Of a DNA stretch of 64,000 nucleotides, positions 23,101-34,100 are shown one piece after another; the first letter of the stretch is position 1, and every line of letters begins with the position of its first letter. The stretch comes from Haliotis asinina (Eukaryota; Mollusca; Gastropoda; Lepetellida; Haliotidae). The stretch is from the NCBI RefSeq assembly GCF_037392515.1, contig NC_090290.1:36543253-36607252 (forward strand). The letters are read 5' to 3'. Position numbers and translations under genes: made by a program. The notes beneath the pieces were generated by a model. That model was not told the origin of the DNA and searched no databases. It saw only the letters and a program-made list of their open reading frames with translations.

Positions 23101-23530
23101 GTCAGTAATGCCAGATTGGCCCATGGGCCACCGCTTTCTGGCATAGTGCTCTAGGCAAACCAATATCACGAATAAATTGAATTTAGAATAGCCAAGACCA
23201 GAAACATAGATATGTGCAATAATACTAACTATGCACAGGGCCTGGCGTGACCAGCCGATTGATTGAACCAGGCCCATTCAACCACCCGTCAAGGTGAAGT
23301 CAGGGCCAAAGTAGTGCGTTGACCAACAGGAACACGGTTGCAGGCCCCTATTGCCCTCAACTACCAGGATCCCCTCCTTCACCGACACAGGGCCGCAACC
23401 CACGGCAAACGGGTTGGTGGACCAAATATCCCCCGGGTCCACGACGGGGATGAACGCCTTCTTGGCGTTACCCAGAACCCACCATGAGGAAGTGGCCGTT
23501 CATAGGTGCCTCGGGATGAGAAGAAACAAA
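20106..23530 (-). mobile_element. RNase-H-bearing LINE (I/Nimb-like) with an internal deletion
   Basis: The element is read on the minus strand. Its 5' region lies near 23280-23530. ORF1 starts MASQQLSGSRSK (about 23089) and reaches the gag-like WPRFLVVQGIEGQPLKLN. Near 22905 it jumps, out of frame, into the middle of ORF2 (ESYLGPIQVFSDK). The endonuclease and the rest of ORF1 are thus missing. ORF2 then shows the RT (EYFVKNALVNKQHAVSIFFD, about 21940) and a complete-looking RNase H domain with TAEANAI, YSDSLSCLQA and WLPSHVGISGNRMADLAAK (about 21240-21560), and a TVKHVLLDC end. The RT has further breaks. The 3' end reads TATGGCGGAGATATTGCC then AACTCACTCACTC. It is inactive and interrupts the region upstream of gene B. 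Confidence 0.85.
20481..20645 (+). mobile_element. tRNA-derived SINE with target-site duplication
   Basis: The head GGGGTAGCCTAGTGGTTAAA followed by GGGTTCGATTCC has the A and B boxes of a tRNA promoter. The body GTGATATTGCTGGAATATTG and the tail AAACTAAACTCACTCACTCA follow. A 13-bp duplication, TATTCTACGATTA, flanks it at 20468-20480 and 20646-20658. It sits inside the LINE's 3' region and is the clearest copy of this family. Confidence 0.95.
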
Positions 23531-23719
23531 ACTTACTGTGAAACATACAATCTACTGGCAAACGAAAAACAAGAAAATGATTCTAATTCGTTTTGTTTTG
23601 ATTGCGTAACCAATGCGATTTTGTCACTGTTGATTTTTGATGAAAATAGTCATTGAACAAGTATGGTTGTAGCATTGTCAATTGCTGATTATTACAAGAA
23701 ATTATTCACAAGGAATGTC

Positions 23720-23900
23720 ACATGTTAACGTCTGATGTGTCTGGTATCAGTATCGGGTGTGTCCCCCACGTGCTTGGATGGCAGCTAGAATCCTCCTAAT
23801 CATGCTGCTTTTAAACCTTCCGATAAGATCAAGCTAAAGTGCCAATGACTGCAATTCTTCATGCAAAGCTGCTTCAAGCTGTCCAAGATTCTGGGGAGGG
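23720..23900 (-). pseudogene. Tc1-like transposase C-terminal remnant
   Basis: On the minus strand it reads PPQNLGQLEAALHEELQSL, then after a stop IGRFKSSMIRRILAA and IQARGGHTRY followed by a stop. The RARGGHTRY-stop ending is the typical terminus of Tc1-like transposases. The catalytic core is not present. Confidence 0.75.
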
Positions 23901-24029
23901 GTTATCTTAATCTCACATGGCGTCCAAGAAAGTCTCATTCATGTTTAACGATGGTTAACGTTTGCTCTGCTATCATGAAATATATCAGGGGGTGCTCAAT
24001 TAAGTTCCAGGTGTATATTATACTACTTT

Positions 24030-25080
24030 GCAATGATTATTATAGACCGTTCATAATTTATTGCTGGGTTGGGGATGATGATTTAAGGGAGGGGAGGGAG
24101 TTGTCACCCATTTTGTTCTTGGGAGGTGAGGGTCATAAATTTTGTACACGTACTGGGGGATCAGAATTTTGTAAATAAAACAATTTAAACATATTTATTG
24201 TTATATATTTAAACGTATTTTCACGGATGTTTGCATGCACTAGATCAATATTATTCTGCCTTTTCTAGCTGTTTTTTATCGTTCGAAAGGCCATCAATGT
24301 ACTCTAGGGAATTTTTTACCAAAATAGTAACCACCCACAAATTACGATTTCTACTTGCAAATGTTGATACACCCTTTTCTGCAACCACGGGAGACCACCT
24401 CCTGACAAGACGTTGATGCATGGTTGACGTTGATATTTACCACTTTCTTGTTGTAATCAGAGTGTGGAAGAAGTGCCTTACGCCATACATCTCCTGCCCA
24501 GTGAGATGTTCTCACCTGCTGTACAAGAGATGTAGATGCCTTGGTGGGATGGTATTTATTGAGCGTTACTGAAGGCCAATAACAATCCAGTCTGGCCGGT
24601 AAAGTCTATACAGTCACTGTCCTGACTGGCTTGTGAATTTTGGTCATGTGGGAAATATATCAGTATCAATTAATATTAATCATGCAATATTATGGTCTTC
24701 TAAAAATGCCATAGTATTAGCAGCTTAATGGTGAAGCCTGTGCCGTGCCTATAGCATCTTATTCCAACTCATCTATTTTTGTAAGCTTTTGCCTAGTTTT
24801 TGCTTTCAAACTGTGGACTAGTGCACTATTTGTGGGCTTGTAACTTTCATGCCTAGCTAGCCCAAATGGCTAATAAAATATGGAAATTATAGGTGGCTCT
24901 TCTGATGGTGCTGTAACACACGCCTATATACACGCCAACAGGTCACATTTTGTACCAGCGCGAAAGCATCTATTTTCCTTTGTGTAGATCTCAAATTGGT
25001 CCTTTCTTTACAGTCCCATTTTCACGTGATGCGATGGTCCTGAGCAAAATGGAGTATAAATTTCAAAATCTCTGTATGTG
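24030..25080. repeat. Tandem-duplicated upstream block of gene B (matches 41190-42310)
   Basis: From TATTATAGACCG onward this follows 41200-42310 in the same order: the GGGGAGGG run, ACACCCTTTTCTGCA, GACCACCTCCTGACA, the CTGACTGGCT segment and TGCCTAGTTT, ending near GTACCAG. It is spacer DNA of the P450 duplication, separated from the rest by the LINE insertion. No gene was recognised. Confidence 0.75.
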
Positions 25081-25150
25081 AGTGAGTTAAAATTTAGAGT
25101 CATATCGACAGTATATCAGCCGTATCGTGACAAATACAGTATATACGTTC
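25079..25150 (-). mobile_element. LINE 3'-end fragment
   Basis: Reads GTGAGTGAGTTAAAATTTAG, then ATATCGACAGTATATCAGCC and GTATCGTGAC. This matches the reversed 3' end of the LINE at 20106. It is a short 5'-truncated copy. Confidence 0.7.
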
Positions 25151-25379
25151 TTGAAATGATTTAAAAGACGACACTGCTAATAAATCACTTATCATAAGCA
25201 ACAGGGCTATTGGTCCACTTAAAAGGAATCTTGTGGCCAACGAGAAACCACGTGGCCATCAGTGCAGTAAGATGTCGTCCAAGTCCTGGCAGGCTGAGGA
25301 ATACCAAAGACTATAATGATCGGGCGTACATTCGTCTGATTAGACATTAGAATAATAAACTTTGCCGAACTGCAATGTA

Positions 25380-25680
25380 GATTGAGACTCTCCATCATTA
25401 TCATCAGAAGTAGGCTGCGACGTCTCAGAACACGTCGTCCGATCTGATGTCGCTTCCTGACGAGTAGGACCAGGCAGAAAGGTCTGATGAGGTACAAACT
25501 CCAAGAAGTGCAACCTCCGGAAATGGCGCAGGGTTCATTTGTCTCACGAAAACCGCTTTCTTCTACACTTTTCCCAGAACCGTCGTCACGTATAGAGACG
25601 TCACATCCTGGGTCATCACTCGAACTAAACCCATTAGAGATGGTGTGGGGTGCGGTTCGTACGGCTTCACGTTAGATCTC
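25380..25680 (+). pseudogene. Tc1/mariner-type transposase remnant
   Basis: Plus-strand pieces resemble a DDE transposase. They are an RRLRTRRPI-like basic stretch, a reading VHLSHENRFLLHFSQNRR that resembles the first-Asp segment (x-L-S-D-E-S-R-F), and LELNPLEMVWGAVRT, which corresponds to the S-P-D-L-N-P-I-E-x-V-W signature. The pieces are in different frames, so it is dead. Confidence 0.65.
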
Positions 25681-25814
25681 ATTGCACTACCTCGGACACA
25701 AAAAGGTCAACCTTTTCGTCTGGAAATATTGGATATGGCCGAGGGGACACATTTGGCCCATTTTGTAATGCTTGCCGATCGTCATATACTCATGGCTAAC
25801 AAAGCTTCATGAAT

Positions 25815-26462
25815 GGTGGAAGGGTAGCTATCTGCACTGGTATGTGGTGATCAAAAGATCAGTTGTGGAAAGATAGCTATCTTCACTGGTATGTGGTGAT
25901 CAATAGCCGAATTGTAGTTAGGTAGGTATCGCCACTGGTATATGGTTATCAATAGACGGGTTATGAAAGAGAAGGTATCTGCAATGGTAAGCGCTGATGA
26001 ATAGATAGATTGTGAAAGGGTAGCTGTCTGCACTGGAATGTGGTGATCAATACCCGGATTGAGGAAGGACAGCTGTCTGTACTGGTATGAAATAATCAAT
26101 ACCCGGATTGTGAAAGGGTAAGTATTTGCACTGGTATGCAGTAATCATTAGCCGGATTGCAGTACGGTAATTATATTCCCTGGCATGTGGTGATCAATAC
26201 CCGGATTGAGGAAGGACAGCTGTATGTACTGGTATGAGGTGATCAATACCTTGATTGTGGAAGGACAGCTGTCTGTAATGGTATGTGGTGATCAAAACGC
26301 CGATTGTGGAAGGACGGCTGTCTGTACTGGTATGCAGTAATCAATACCCGGATTGTGAAAGGGTAAGTATTTGCACTGGTATGCAGTAATCAATAGACGG
26401 ATTGCAGTAGGGTAAGTATATCCCCTGGCATGTGGTGGTCAATAAACGGGTTATGAAAGCAA
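25815..26462. repeat. 49-bp minisatellite array upstream of gene B
   Basis: About 13 diverged units of the GGTATGTGGTGATCAATA and GGAAGGGTAGCTATCTGCA type. The same unit occurs upstream of genes A and C, so the array predates the duplications. Confidence 0.9.
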
Positions 26463-26480
26463 AATATATTTTTGTAAAGG

Positions 26481-26590
26481 CAGTGATACACAGTGATACA
26501 CAGTGATACACAGTGAAACACAGTGATACACATTGATACACAGTGAAACACAGTGAAACACCGTGATACACAGTGATACACAGTGATACA
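26481..26590. repeat. 10-bp tandem repeat, about 11 copies
   Basis: The unit CAGTGATACA repeats with an occasional CAGTGAAACA variant. It directly follows the 49-bp array. The open frames across it are spurious. Confidence 0.92.
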
Positions 26591-27174
26591 TGGGTGGCGA
26601 ACGTCGAGGGTCTGCGTGAGAAATCATTGCAACAGAGAATGTACCACGAAACGTACCACCGGCCCATTTTACATGTACAGGCAATATACCCATTGCGTTA
26701 ATTTATGGAGCATCAGCGATGTGAATACATACAATTATAGTTGATACTATCATGCGATCATTACATTTTCTTGGAGTGTATTGCACGCTTTGTACCGCAG
26801 AGGATACATACTTTATCAGACAATCAATAATGTAGTTATTATGAGATTAGCAAAGCGAATATGGTACACAATGACAAAGCACAATAATACATGGGCGGAG
26901 TACTACTTCCAAAAGTCTGGATAGAATGAACATAGCAACAGAGGATGTATCACCGGCAATTTTATATGTACAGACAATACAACAATAGCGTTACTTTATG
27001 GAGCACCAGTTGCAGAGTACGTAAAATTGTAACGAATACATATGTTGTTACATGTCATCATTACATTAGTTTCAAAAACTTTGCATGTTTTTTAATCTCA
27101 AGAAAATTACTTTGCAAGACAGTTAATCGTGCATTCATCACTTAATTGCGCCCTAGTAAGAGGTGACAAACAGA

Positions 27175-27575
27175 CAGAGTGAGGAAGGGTAACTATCTGC
27201 ACTGGTATGTGGTAATCAATACCCGGATTGTACTAGAGTAGGTATCTGATGAATTATGGAAGGGTAGCTACCTGTACTGGTATGTGTTGACCAGCAGATG
27301 GATTGTGGAAGAGTTGCTACATCCCCTGGTATGTCGTGATCAATAGACATATTGTGGAAGGGCTGCCATCTTCACTAGTATCTAATGATCAATTGCCAGA
27401 TTATTGAAGGATAGCTATCTGCACTGGTATCCAGTGATAAATAGATGGATTGTAGAAGGGTAGCTATTTACACTAGTATGCAGTGATCAATAGATGGATT
27501 GTGGGAGGGTAGTTATCTGAACAGGTATGTGGTAATCAAAGGACTGATTTGGGAAGTGTAGCTGGTGCACAGTGT
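27175..27575. repeat. Second 49-bp minisatellite array upstream of gene B
   Basis: About 8 diverged units of the same 49-bp repeat, 700 bp beyond the first array. The two arrays are separated by about 600 bp of AT-rich DNA that has its own internal similarity (GTACAGACAATA-type strings at about 26680 and 26970). Confidence 0.85.
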
Positions 27576-27639
27576 GGTGAACAGTAGACTGTAATATGCG
27601 TGTAAATATCTTAAAAATAAATGAGTGTCAGTTTAATGA

Positions 27640-28440
27640 ACATTGGCTATCACACCGACAGATTCCAGTGCCTTTAAGGCAGGACTGTTTGCATTTGCAT
27701 GTATTGTTGCACCCTTTTCTGCAGTCAGGAGAGACCACCTCCTGACAAGATGTTGATGCGAGTTGCACTTTTTCCCTTTTGTGAACATATTTACCACTTT
27801 CCTTTTGTATCCAGAGTTAAGGCTGTCCAAGAAGTGACTTACCCCATATATGTTCTACCCGATGAGATGTTTGTAGCATGCTTTAAAAGCCTACATACGC
27901 TGGTGGGATGGCAATGTTTTAAGAGTTACTGCAAGCACTACACCATCTGCAGCGATCACGGAGGGGGCACATTCATGGGGTAATCGAACCAAGGTTATGT
28001 CTGAATTTGAATTTGTGCCTGAGAGATTGCAAGTTTGACAAAACTGGGTAGCAAGGGAAAAAGTTAGCACAAATGCTTCAGAAATGATAAGGTTCGGTTT
28101 CTTTTCCTAATTATTTTGGTTGGTCAGTCGTTGTTTGTGCTCGTGCAAGATGCTGAAAGGTTTATTTACCGCTTTCCCTACAGAACGACTAAAATTCTGA
28201 CCATTAGCACCATTGCATCTTTGCCATCTTTCATTCACACGTTCACATATACTAGTGCTCAAAGTAATAATTACAATGTGTTTGACCAAAGCTGAATGAC
28301 AAGAAAGAAAGTATATATAAAAGAACCTTTGTTTAATTTCAAAAGAGTATTCACTTCTAAAATATATGACTGTACACAATTTCATTTCATACGAAGTCGA
28401 AAGTGCGAAAGTTTGGCTGACACTGAAGGACACGTGGTAT
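27640..28440. repeat. Second copy of the upstream spacer block
   Basis: Matches parts of 24360-24600 and 41370-41640 in the same orientation (CACCCTTTTCTGCA, GACCACCTCCTGACAAGATG, CTTACCCCATATATGTTC). Matches 4285-4790 in reverse orientation. The upstream region of gene B therefore holds two copies of this block. Confidence 0.6.
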
Positions 28441-28449
28441 CATAGTCAG

Positions 28450-29140
28450 AACTTTCACAAGGACCTGTTATCTTTAAAACGTCACCATCATTGACTTCAA
28501 TATACACCACAACTCGTACAAGGTGGCTTTAAGGGAGGCGACATCTCTAATCCGTCTTTTATTCAGCAAGGTGAACTACGGGGGAACAACTGTATGAATA
28601 TTATTATTCTAATGTATGAAGTCCCACTGAGAGTATTATATTCTTGCAATGGACAGGAAACACATAAGAGGATAGTTAGCCTGGACTATTGGACGTTCCT
28701 CATGCCAAGCAAAGTTTGTACGAACACATTAATAGGATATGTACGCGACCCTTTTAGCGTATTACTAAGACGTTTAGTTTGCCACATAACGGTCAACTAC
28801 TGTAACTCTAGCTAGATCACAAACACGTGATTATGATGTCGCTGGAAAACTGTAATGTGTCTTAAATGTCTCAAAAGGTAGGGCACCAACACTTACAGGC
28901 ACCTACTACGTCATTTGCATTGACATCCAACCCAAGGGCGTCTTCATTTCGCCTATATATCTCATTTGGCCTATAATGGATCCAATACCAAATAAAACAC
29001 CCCTATTCTAGAAATGGAATTGCCAAAATGAAACCTAGCTTTTCTTCTTTCGCTTGACCAGGAAGGAAACTTAGTGGACCGGCCGCATTATGCTAGGCTA
29101 AGTTATTCCTGTACCAAAATCGTTTACTGCTAAATAGCTT
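28450..29140. other. Spacer with nothing recognised
   Basis: No protein similarity, tandem repeat or SINE was found. Confidence 0.4.
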
Positions 29141-29149
29141 GTTTGTCTT

Positions 29150-30310
29150 AGTGTTGGTTAACCAGGGCTACGTCACAATGACGACAAGATATTAGAGGCG
29201 AATTAACTTGGCAGACTTGACTACTCCACTATCACCTTAAAAACAGAGAGAAGGCTGTTGAGTCCCTTGAAGTCTTTATACGTAGCAGAGTAAGAAATTA
29301 CATATATAGAGAGATTGCAAACAATAATAAATATGCACGACAGATACAGTTGATGTCTAACAATTAAATATAACATTAGCAACATAACAGTGGTACTGTT
29401 ATTTGAGCGAAAGCTGTACGAGTTGGCAGACTTCTATGACTAGATTGAGTATGTATACCATGCAGGAACTCTCAACAGTTACATTTACGGTATTCTAACA
29501 TACTTATTCACATAATATAAACATATTCACGAGAGGTTACCAACGGGTATTTACCAATGTGCACGTATTCATGCCATGTATTTATATGACTATCTATCAC
29601 TGGGCATATCAACACTCAGTGTACAATTAAACTAACATGCTAATAAATACATATATGAACATAATATTTGCATCCATGTTCACTAGTGGTATCGACAAGG
29701 GAGATAATGCCGAGAATATCATACGGTTGTCAGTGGAGCAAAATATTACCCATGCAAGTTCGAATTTACCGCGCGGCGATCAAAAAACAATTTTTTGTGT
29801 CACATTTTTTATTTGTTCAGAGCTATACATAAACTATAGTTAAGACTATGAAAAGGGAGTACACGTAGGCGGAGAGCGTATGACACGATACGACTTCAAG
29901 ATTTGAACTAGTACAATAATAAATCTCACCCTAAAACAGCGAGAAGACTGCTGAGTCCTTTGAAGTCTTTATTCGTATCAGAGTGACATACGCTCAATCA
30001 TGTCTATTTCTAGAAGCGCACTGACCACTTAAAATCATTTATGTCACCACGCACCCGACATAAGCTACTTACAGTGATGTTGCGCCCGACCATGCAAAGT
30101 AGTTTTACATACGGCCTGGGGCATAGCCTCAGTAGAGGCAGCTTGAATGTGTTGCATAATTCAAACTTACTGATGTGCGATGGCCAGTGGCCTTCAAGTC
30201 GATAAGAAATATCTGAATGTTTCTCTACCTGTTTCATGAAGTATTGAAGTAAATAAGCAAGTTATTATTGAAATAATACCAGAGTAATTTTGGACTAATT
30301 ATGGCAAGTT
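29150..30310. repeat. Tandem-duplicated spacer block (matches 5240-6560)
   Basis: Aligned in order with 5240-6560: the TTAGAGGCGAATTAACTTGG segment, the CATGTTCACTAG-GGTATCGACAAGGGAGATAAT segment, the CCGCGCGGCGA segment and the ACTGATGTGCGATGGCCAGT segment. It is less interrupted than the left copy. Confidence 0.75.
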
Positions 30311-30394
30311 TAAGACTATGACACTGTCAACACAAACGGAGATTGTGAAAATATACTCTAAAACCACAAGCTCGTATCTCAAGCTACGAAGTTA

Positions 30395-30656
30395 GAAACG
30401 ATTCGGATTCGTGATTGGGGATTCGAATCCCGAATCTGAACATTTTTTTCAGATTCGGAATTATGACCAAGAGTGTCAATATACATTATCTCACCCCTTC
30501 TAAGTTACTAGGGGCCCCTAGTAATCCTGGGTATCTTAAACACTTGAACACAAACACCTTCATTTTTCCATATTTCAACCACAAGTATGACTTTTCTTCA
30601 TATTCGGGTTTCGGCATTTGCATCCCGAATCTGAAAAAAAGTATTCAGATTCGGGA
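30395..30656. mobile_element. Small non-autonomous element with CCCGAATCTGA inverted ends
   Basis: Both ends carry several copies of the 'cccgaatctga / tcagattcggga' motif in both orientations, which allows the ends to fold. The middle is plain AT-rich DNA. It has no counterpart in the duplicated block at 6660-6838 and stops exactly where the 113-bp identical island starts. Superfamily unknown. Confidence 0.45.
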
Positions 30657-30842
30657 TTATTTTCTTTGTTGAAGGACGCCATCGGGAGAAGTATCGACGA
30701 CAGACTGAACCTGGAGGAGCATGCAGACCACGAGCCACCTACCACAGAGAACGAGACCAGAGGATCAAGAAACTTAAGACCCAGCTGTCAGGTCAAGACA
30801 AGTCTGGGATGCAGTTTGCTGATGCTTTTGACCATGAAATAA
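30657..30842 (+). pseudogene. MULE-type transposase fragment, second copy
   Basis: The first 113 bp (30657-30769) are identical to 6839-6951 and encode LFSLLKDAIGR onward. Upstream the MULE core seen at 6761 is missing, because the preceding element replaces it. After the identical part a second frame stays open through QRIKKLKTQLSGQDKSGMQF to a stop at about 30851. Which frame was once coding is unclear. Confidence 0.45.
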
Positions 30843-31106
30843 TGGTCAACTAAATGTTCAACATATAGCCACATGATCATGATGTAATGATCTGCTGGTC
30901 ATAATTATTGCAACAATGTGTGTGGACAATGGTCAAAATGACTGTTAAAATAATCACTATTATTACTACACCTCACAAAGGTACGTGATCAAGCTGAAGG
31001 GATGGTATGAATCCAGCTTGATTCCACGCAGGTGGACACAGTGCTGTGGATCCCCATGACAACTAGTGTTGTGATCTCCATTCAGTTGTTAGCAATCTTC
31101 AACCCT

Positions 31107-31112
31107 TTTAAT
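31107..31112 (-). terminator. Candidate polyadenylation signal of gene C
   Basis: ATTAAA on the minus strand about 70 bp past the gene C stop. It is a common variant signal. No AATAAA is closer. Confidence 0.35.
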
Positions 31113-31179
31113 ATTGTATTGTCCTAATCTGATCCTATTTTAGAGACATACATTGGTCTTTCTATTGGCTGCCTGGCCT

Positions 31180-34100
31180 CTAGGTTCTTCTGGAAACAGT
31201 GATGTTGGTTTCAGGCGGGCGGACACCTGCCACGGTTCCTATTCCATCATAGTTCATTGTCTCCATGCAGGAAAATGTAAATGCTTGGAGAAGACATGCG
31301 AACATCATTATTATTTCCCTTTCAGCAACAACTGATCCGGCACACTTCCTTGGTCCTGAAATATAGGTAAATGTGATTTTATGACTCATCTACTATGATT
31401 ATTTTGTTTCCCATGTTCGTTGTTTGACGCCGCACTCAGCAATGATCTCGCTGAAAAAAATGGCATCGTGATAAGACAATCCAGTGATAACATTATCTGA
31501 GCATTTTGTACACGATGACACGTGTCACCCAGGTCAGTGAGACTAATCACTCAATCCAGTTTGAGGAATCTTTCAACAACCATGAGTTGATGAGGACCAA
31601 TTCTAACAACAACTGTAATATGAAAGTAAATACTCATAGTATAGCACGTTTACACAAAATGTTGTGAAAAATATAAACCTGTGGAACGTTTTTATATTGC
31701 TAATATCTTACCAATTCCAAAAGGCATAAATGCTGGAGGCAATTTGACACTGTTGCCATCCAGGAACCGTGAAGGATCAAACTCTTGTGGGTTCTTCCAC
31801 TGAGTCTCGTCCATATGAGCCGATCTGATGTGGTTGAACATTATTGTCTCTCTCGGAATATGGAAACCCTTCAAATCCATTTCGCTTTGTGTGAGATGTG
31901 GTACAGAGATAGGAACTGGAATAGATAGAAAACATAATTTCCCAAAGAGTCATCGTTTGTCACGTAAAATCAGTTGCCACATTTCGCTTTGCCTGTCATG
32001 ATTGTAAATCGGGTCTAGGGACCTTCAGTGACAGTTGGAAACCTAACTGAACTTTGCGACATAAGTAGAAAAATTCCTTTCCATTTAACTGTCACATATC
32101 TCCACTCATAACTAGTGTTTGGACTCTACTATATATAAACATTATCGATCTACTACACATCAACGTGCACATTCGTGTTCATTCATTTCGTCACACTTTG
32201 TCGCATAGTGTTAGATAAGTGACAATAGACAGACAACGTGATTGTGAATGGACAAATGCTTTGTTTTATGTAACTTATGCAATTGAGAATAATAGTTGCC
32301 TTGACCTTGTAGCATCATGTGCATTTAACGGTTGTTATACAAAACAGATTGTGTGTCAATATAGAAATAGGACATTGTGCATTTTTCCTTGATTTCCTCC
32401 GTACCTTAAACGAAAGATGGAGATGATTAACATTATAGCACGATATACCTCAATTGACAAACCCTTGCTAATATTTACATGAAAATTAATTAAGCAAAAC
32501 CGTATCCACCTGCATTTATAAAAATGTTGATCCACTTGTTTCGTTGTTCACTTGTTGCGAAGGTACCATATTGAATAATACACAAAAGCTACTAAACCCA
32601 TTTGTTGTAACGTTTCTCCTCTGTGTCAGGATCCCATGATTTAAGGTTTGACCCCAACCTTCGACCTGCTATTGATTCTTCATATGTCAGGATAACACAC
32701 TTGTCTAGGAGTTGTAAATGTGGTCGCCCATGAGACCGTCCTACTTGAGTCCCCCTTATTAAGTTCACTGTACTAAATGAACTGCCGTAAACCCTATCTC
32801 ATTTACTCACTCACCTATTGTTACTAGACGCTGTGTCTCATATACTGTAGCACGCACATTGGGCAGTCTCTCGATGTCCGAAAACTTGACGGGACGGGAT
32901 TTGCCGCATACCTTGAGAACAGAGATGATGTCATATATTCCACATTTTCCAGTGGAATTAGAAGTGATGATCCATCTGTGTTGCTGTGTGATTTTCTACA
33001 TGAGTATACTTTCTTTCCATTTCAAATTATTATCTCGTCTTTCCATCTGAGTTATTATCTCAACGTCGTCGATGTGTAGTCTCCTATATTAATATAACTA
33101 ATAATGTATGTATGTATGCATGTATGTATGTATGTATGTATGTATGTATGTATGTATGTATGTATGTATGTATGTATGTATGTATGTATGTATGTATGTA
33201 TGTATGTATGCGTGTATGTATGTATGTATGTATGTATGTATGTATGTATGTATGTATGTATGTATGTATGTATGTATGTATGTATGCGTGTATGTATGTA
33301 TGTATGTATGTATGTATGTATGTATGTATATATACACACACACACATACATATACACACATATATATGTATATATATATATGGAACAAATGGTCAGTTAG
33401 TTATCTTTTCTCTGTACCAGTGTTTGCTATAACCGTGTTTTACAGTGCTTATCTACCATCAATCCAACAACAGCTAGGGCGTGTCTGATCACCTGATCGA
33501 TCTCTTCTTGGCATTTGATTTGTACACTGGGATGTCCTGCTGCATAAATTACAGCCCAACCGACAACCCATCCGACTGGAATTCCCCCTGTGAGACACTC
33601 CTCCAGACTCACAGCTATATTGCCATCTACAGGAAAAGCATAGTTTTACCATACCTTTCAATATTTGCCAGGAAGAATATATGCGATGCTATCTTCACAG
33701 TTGCATAAAGACAGTCATTTAGTGACATTAACTCCCAACTCCCACACCACATGTATTCAACTCACACACAAATGCTGCACTACCCACAAGAATATTATAA
33801 CAAAAATAAATACCATATAAAAGACAACCATTACATGTTTTCATACATGCGTTATTTCGTCAACAACCTGTTTTTCATTCGTAAAATAAATGACTTAATA
33901 AGTGTCCTTAAATGACTCAAACAAACCAGTAACCCTACTTCAAACTCACGATCTTTTCTACATATGCATTTCACTTCTCAACTATGAGTATATTCAAAGA
34001 TTTCGTGAAAGTTAGATATATATGGACACACAAAATATTAAGTGGAACCTTTTATAAGTTTAACATCTCGCATTGAAATCGTTTTTATGGTTGATAACTA

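Noticed and set aside
26341-26693. Cysteine/valine-rich repeat frames (YHCVSLC-type)
   Set aside because: They arise from the 10-bp and 49-bp tandem repeats. No protein similarity.
33055-33488. Six overlapping frames of about 100 codons rich in YIHT or MYVC
   Set aside because: They are the (TATG)n microsatellite.
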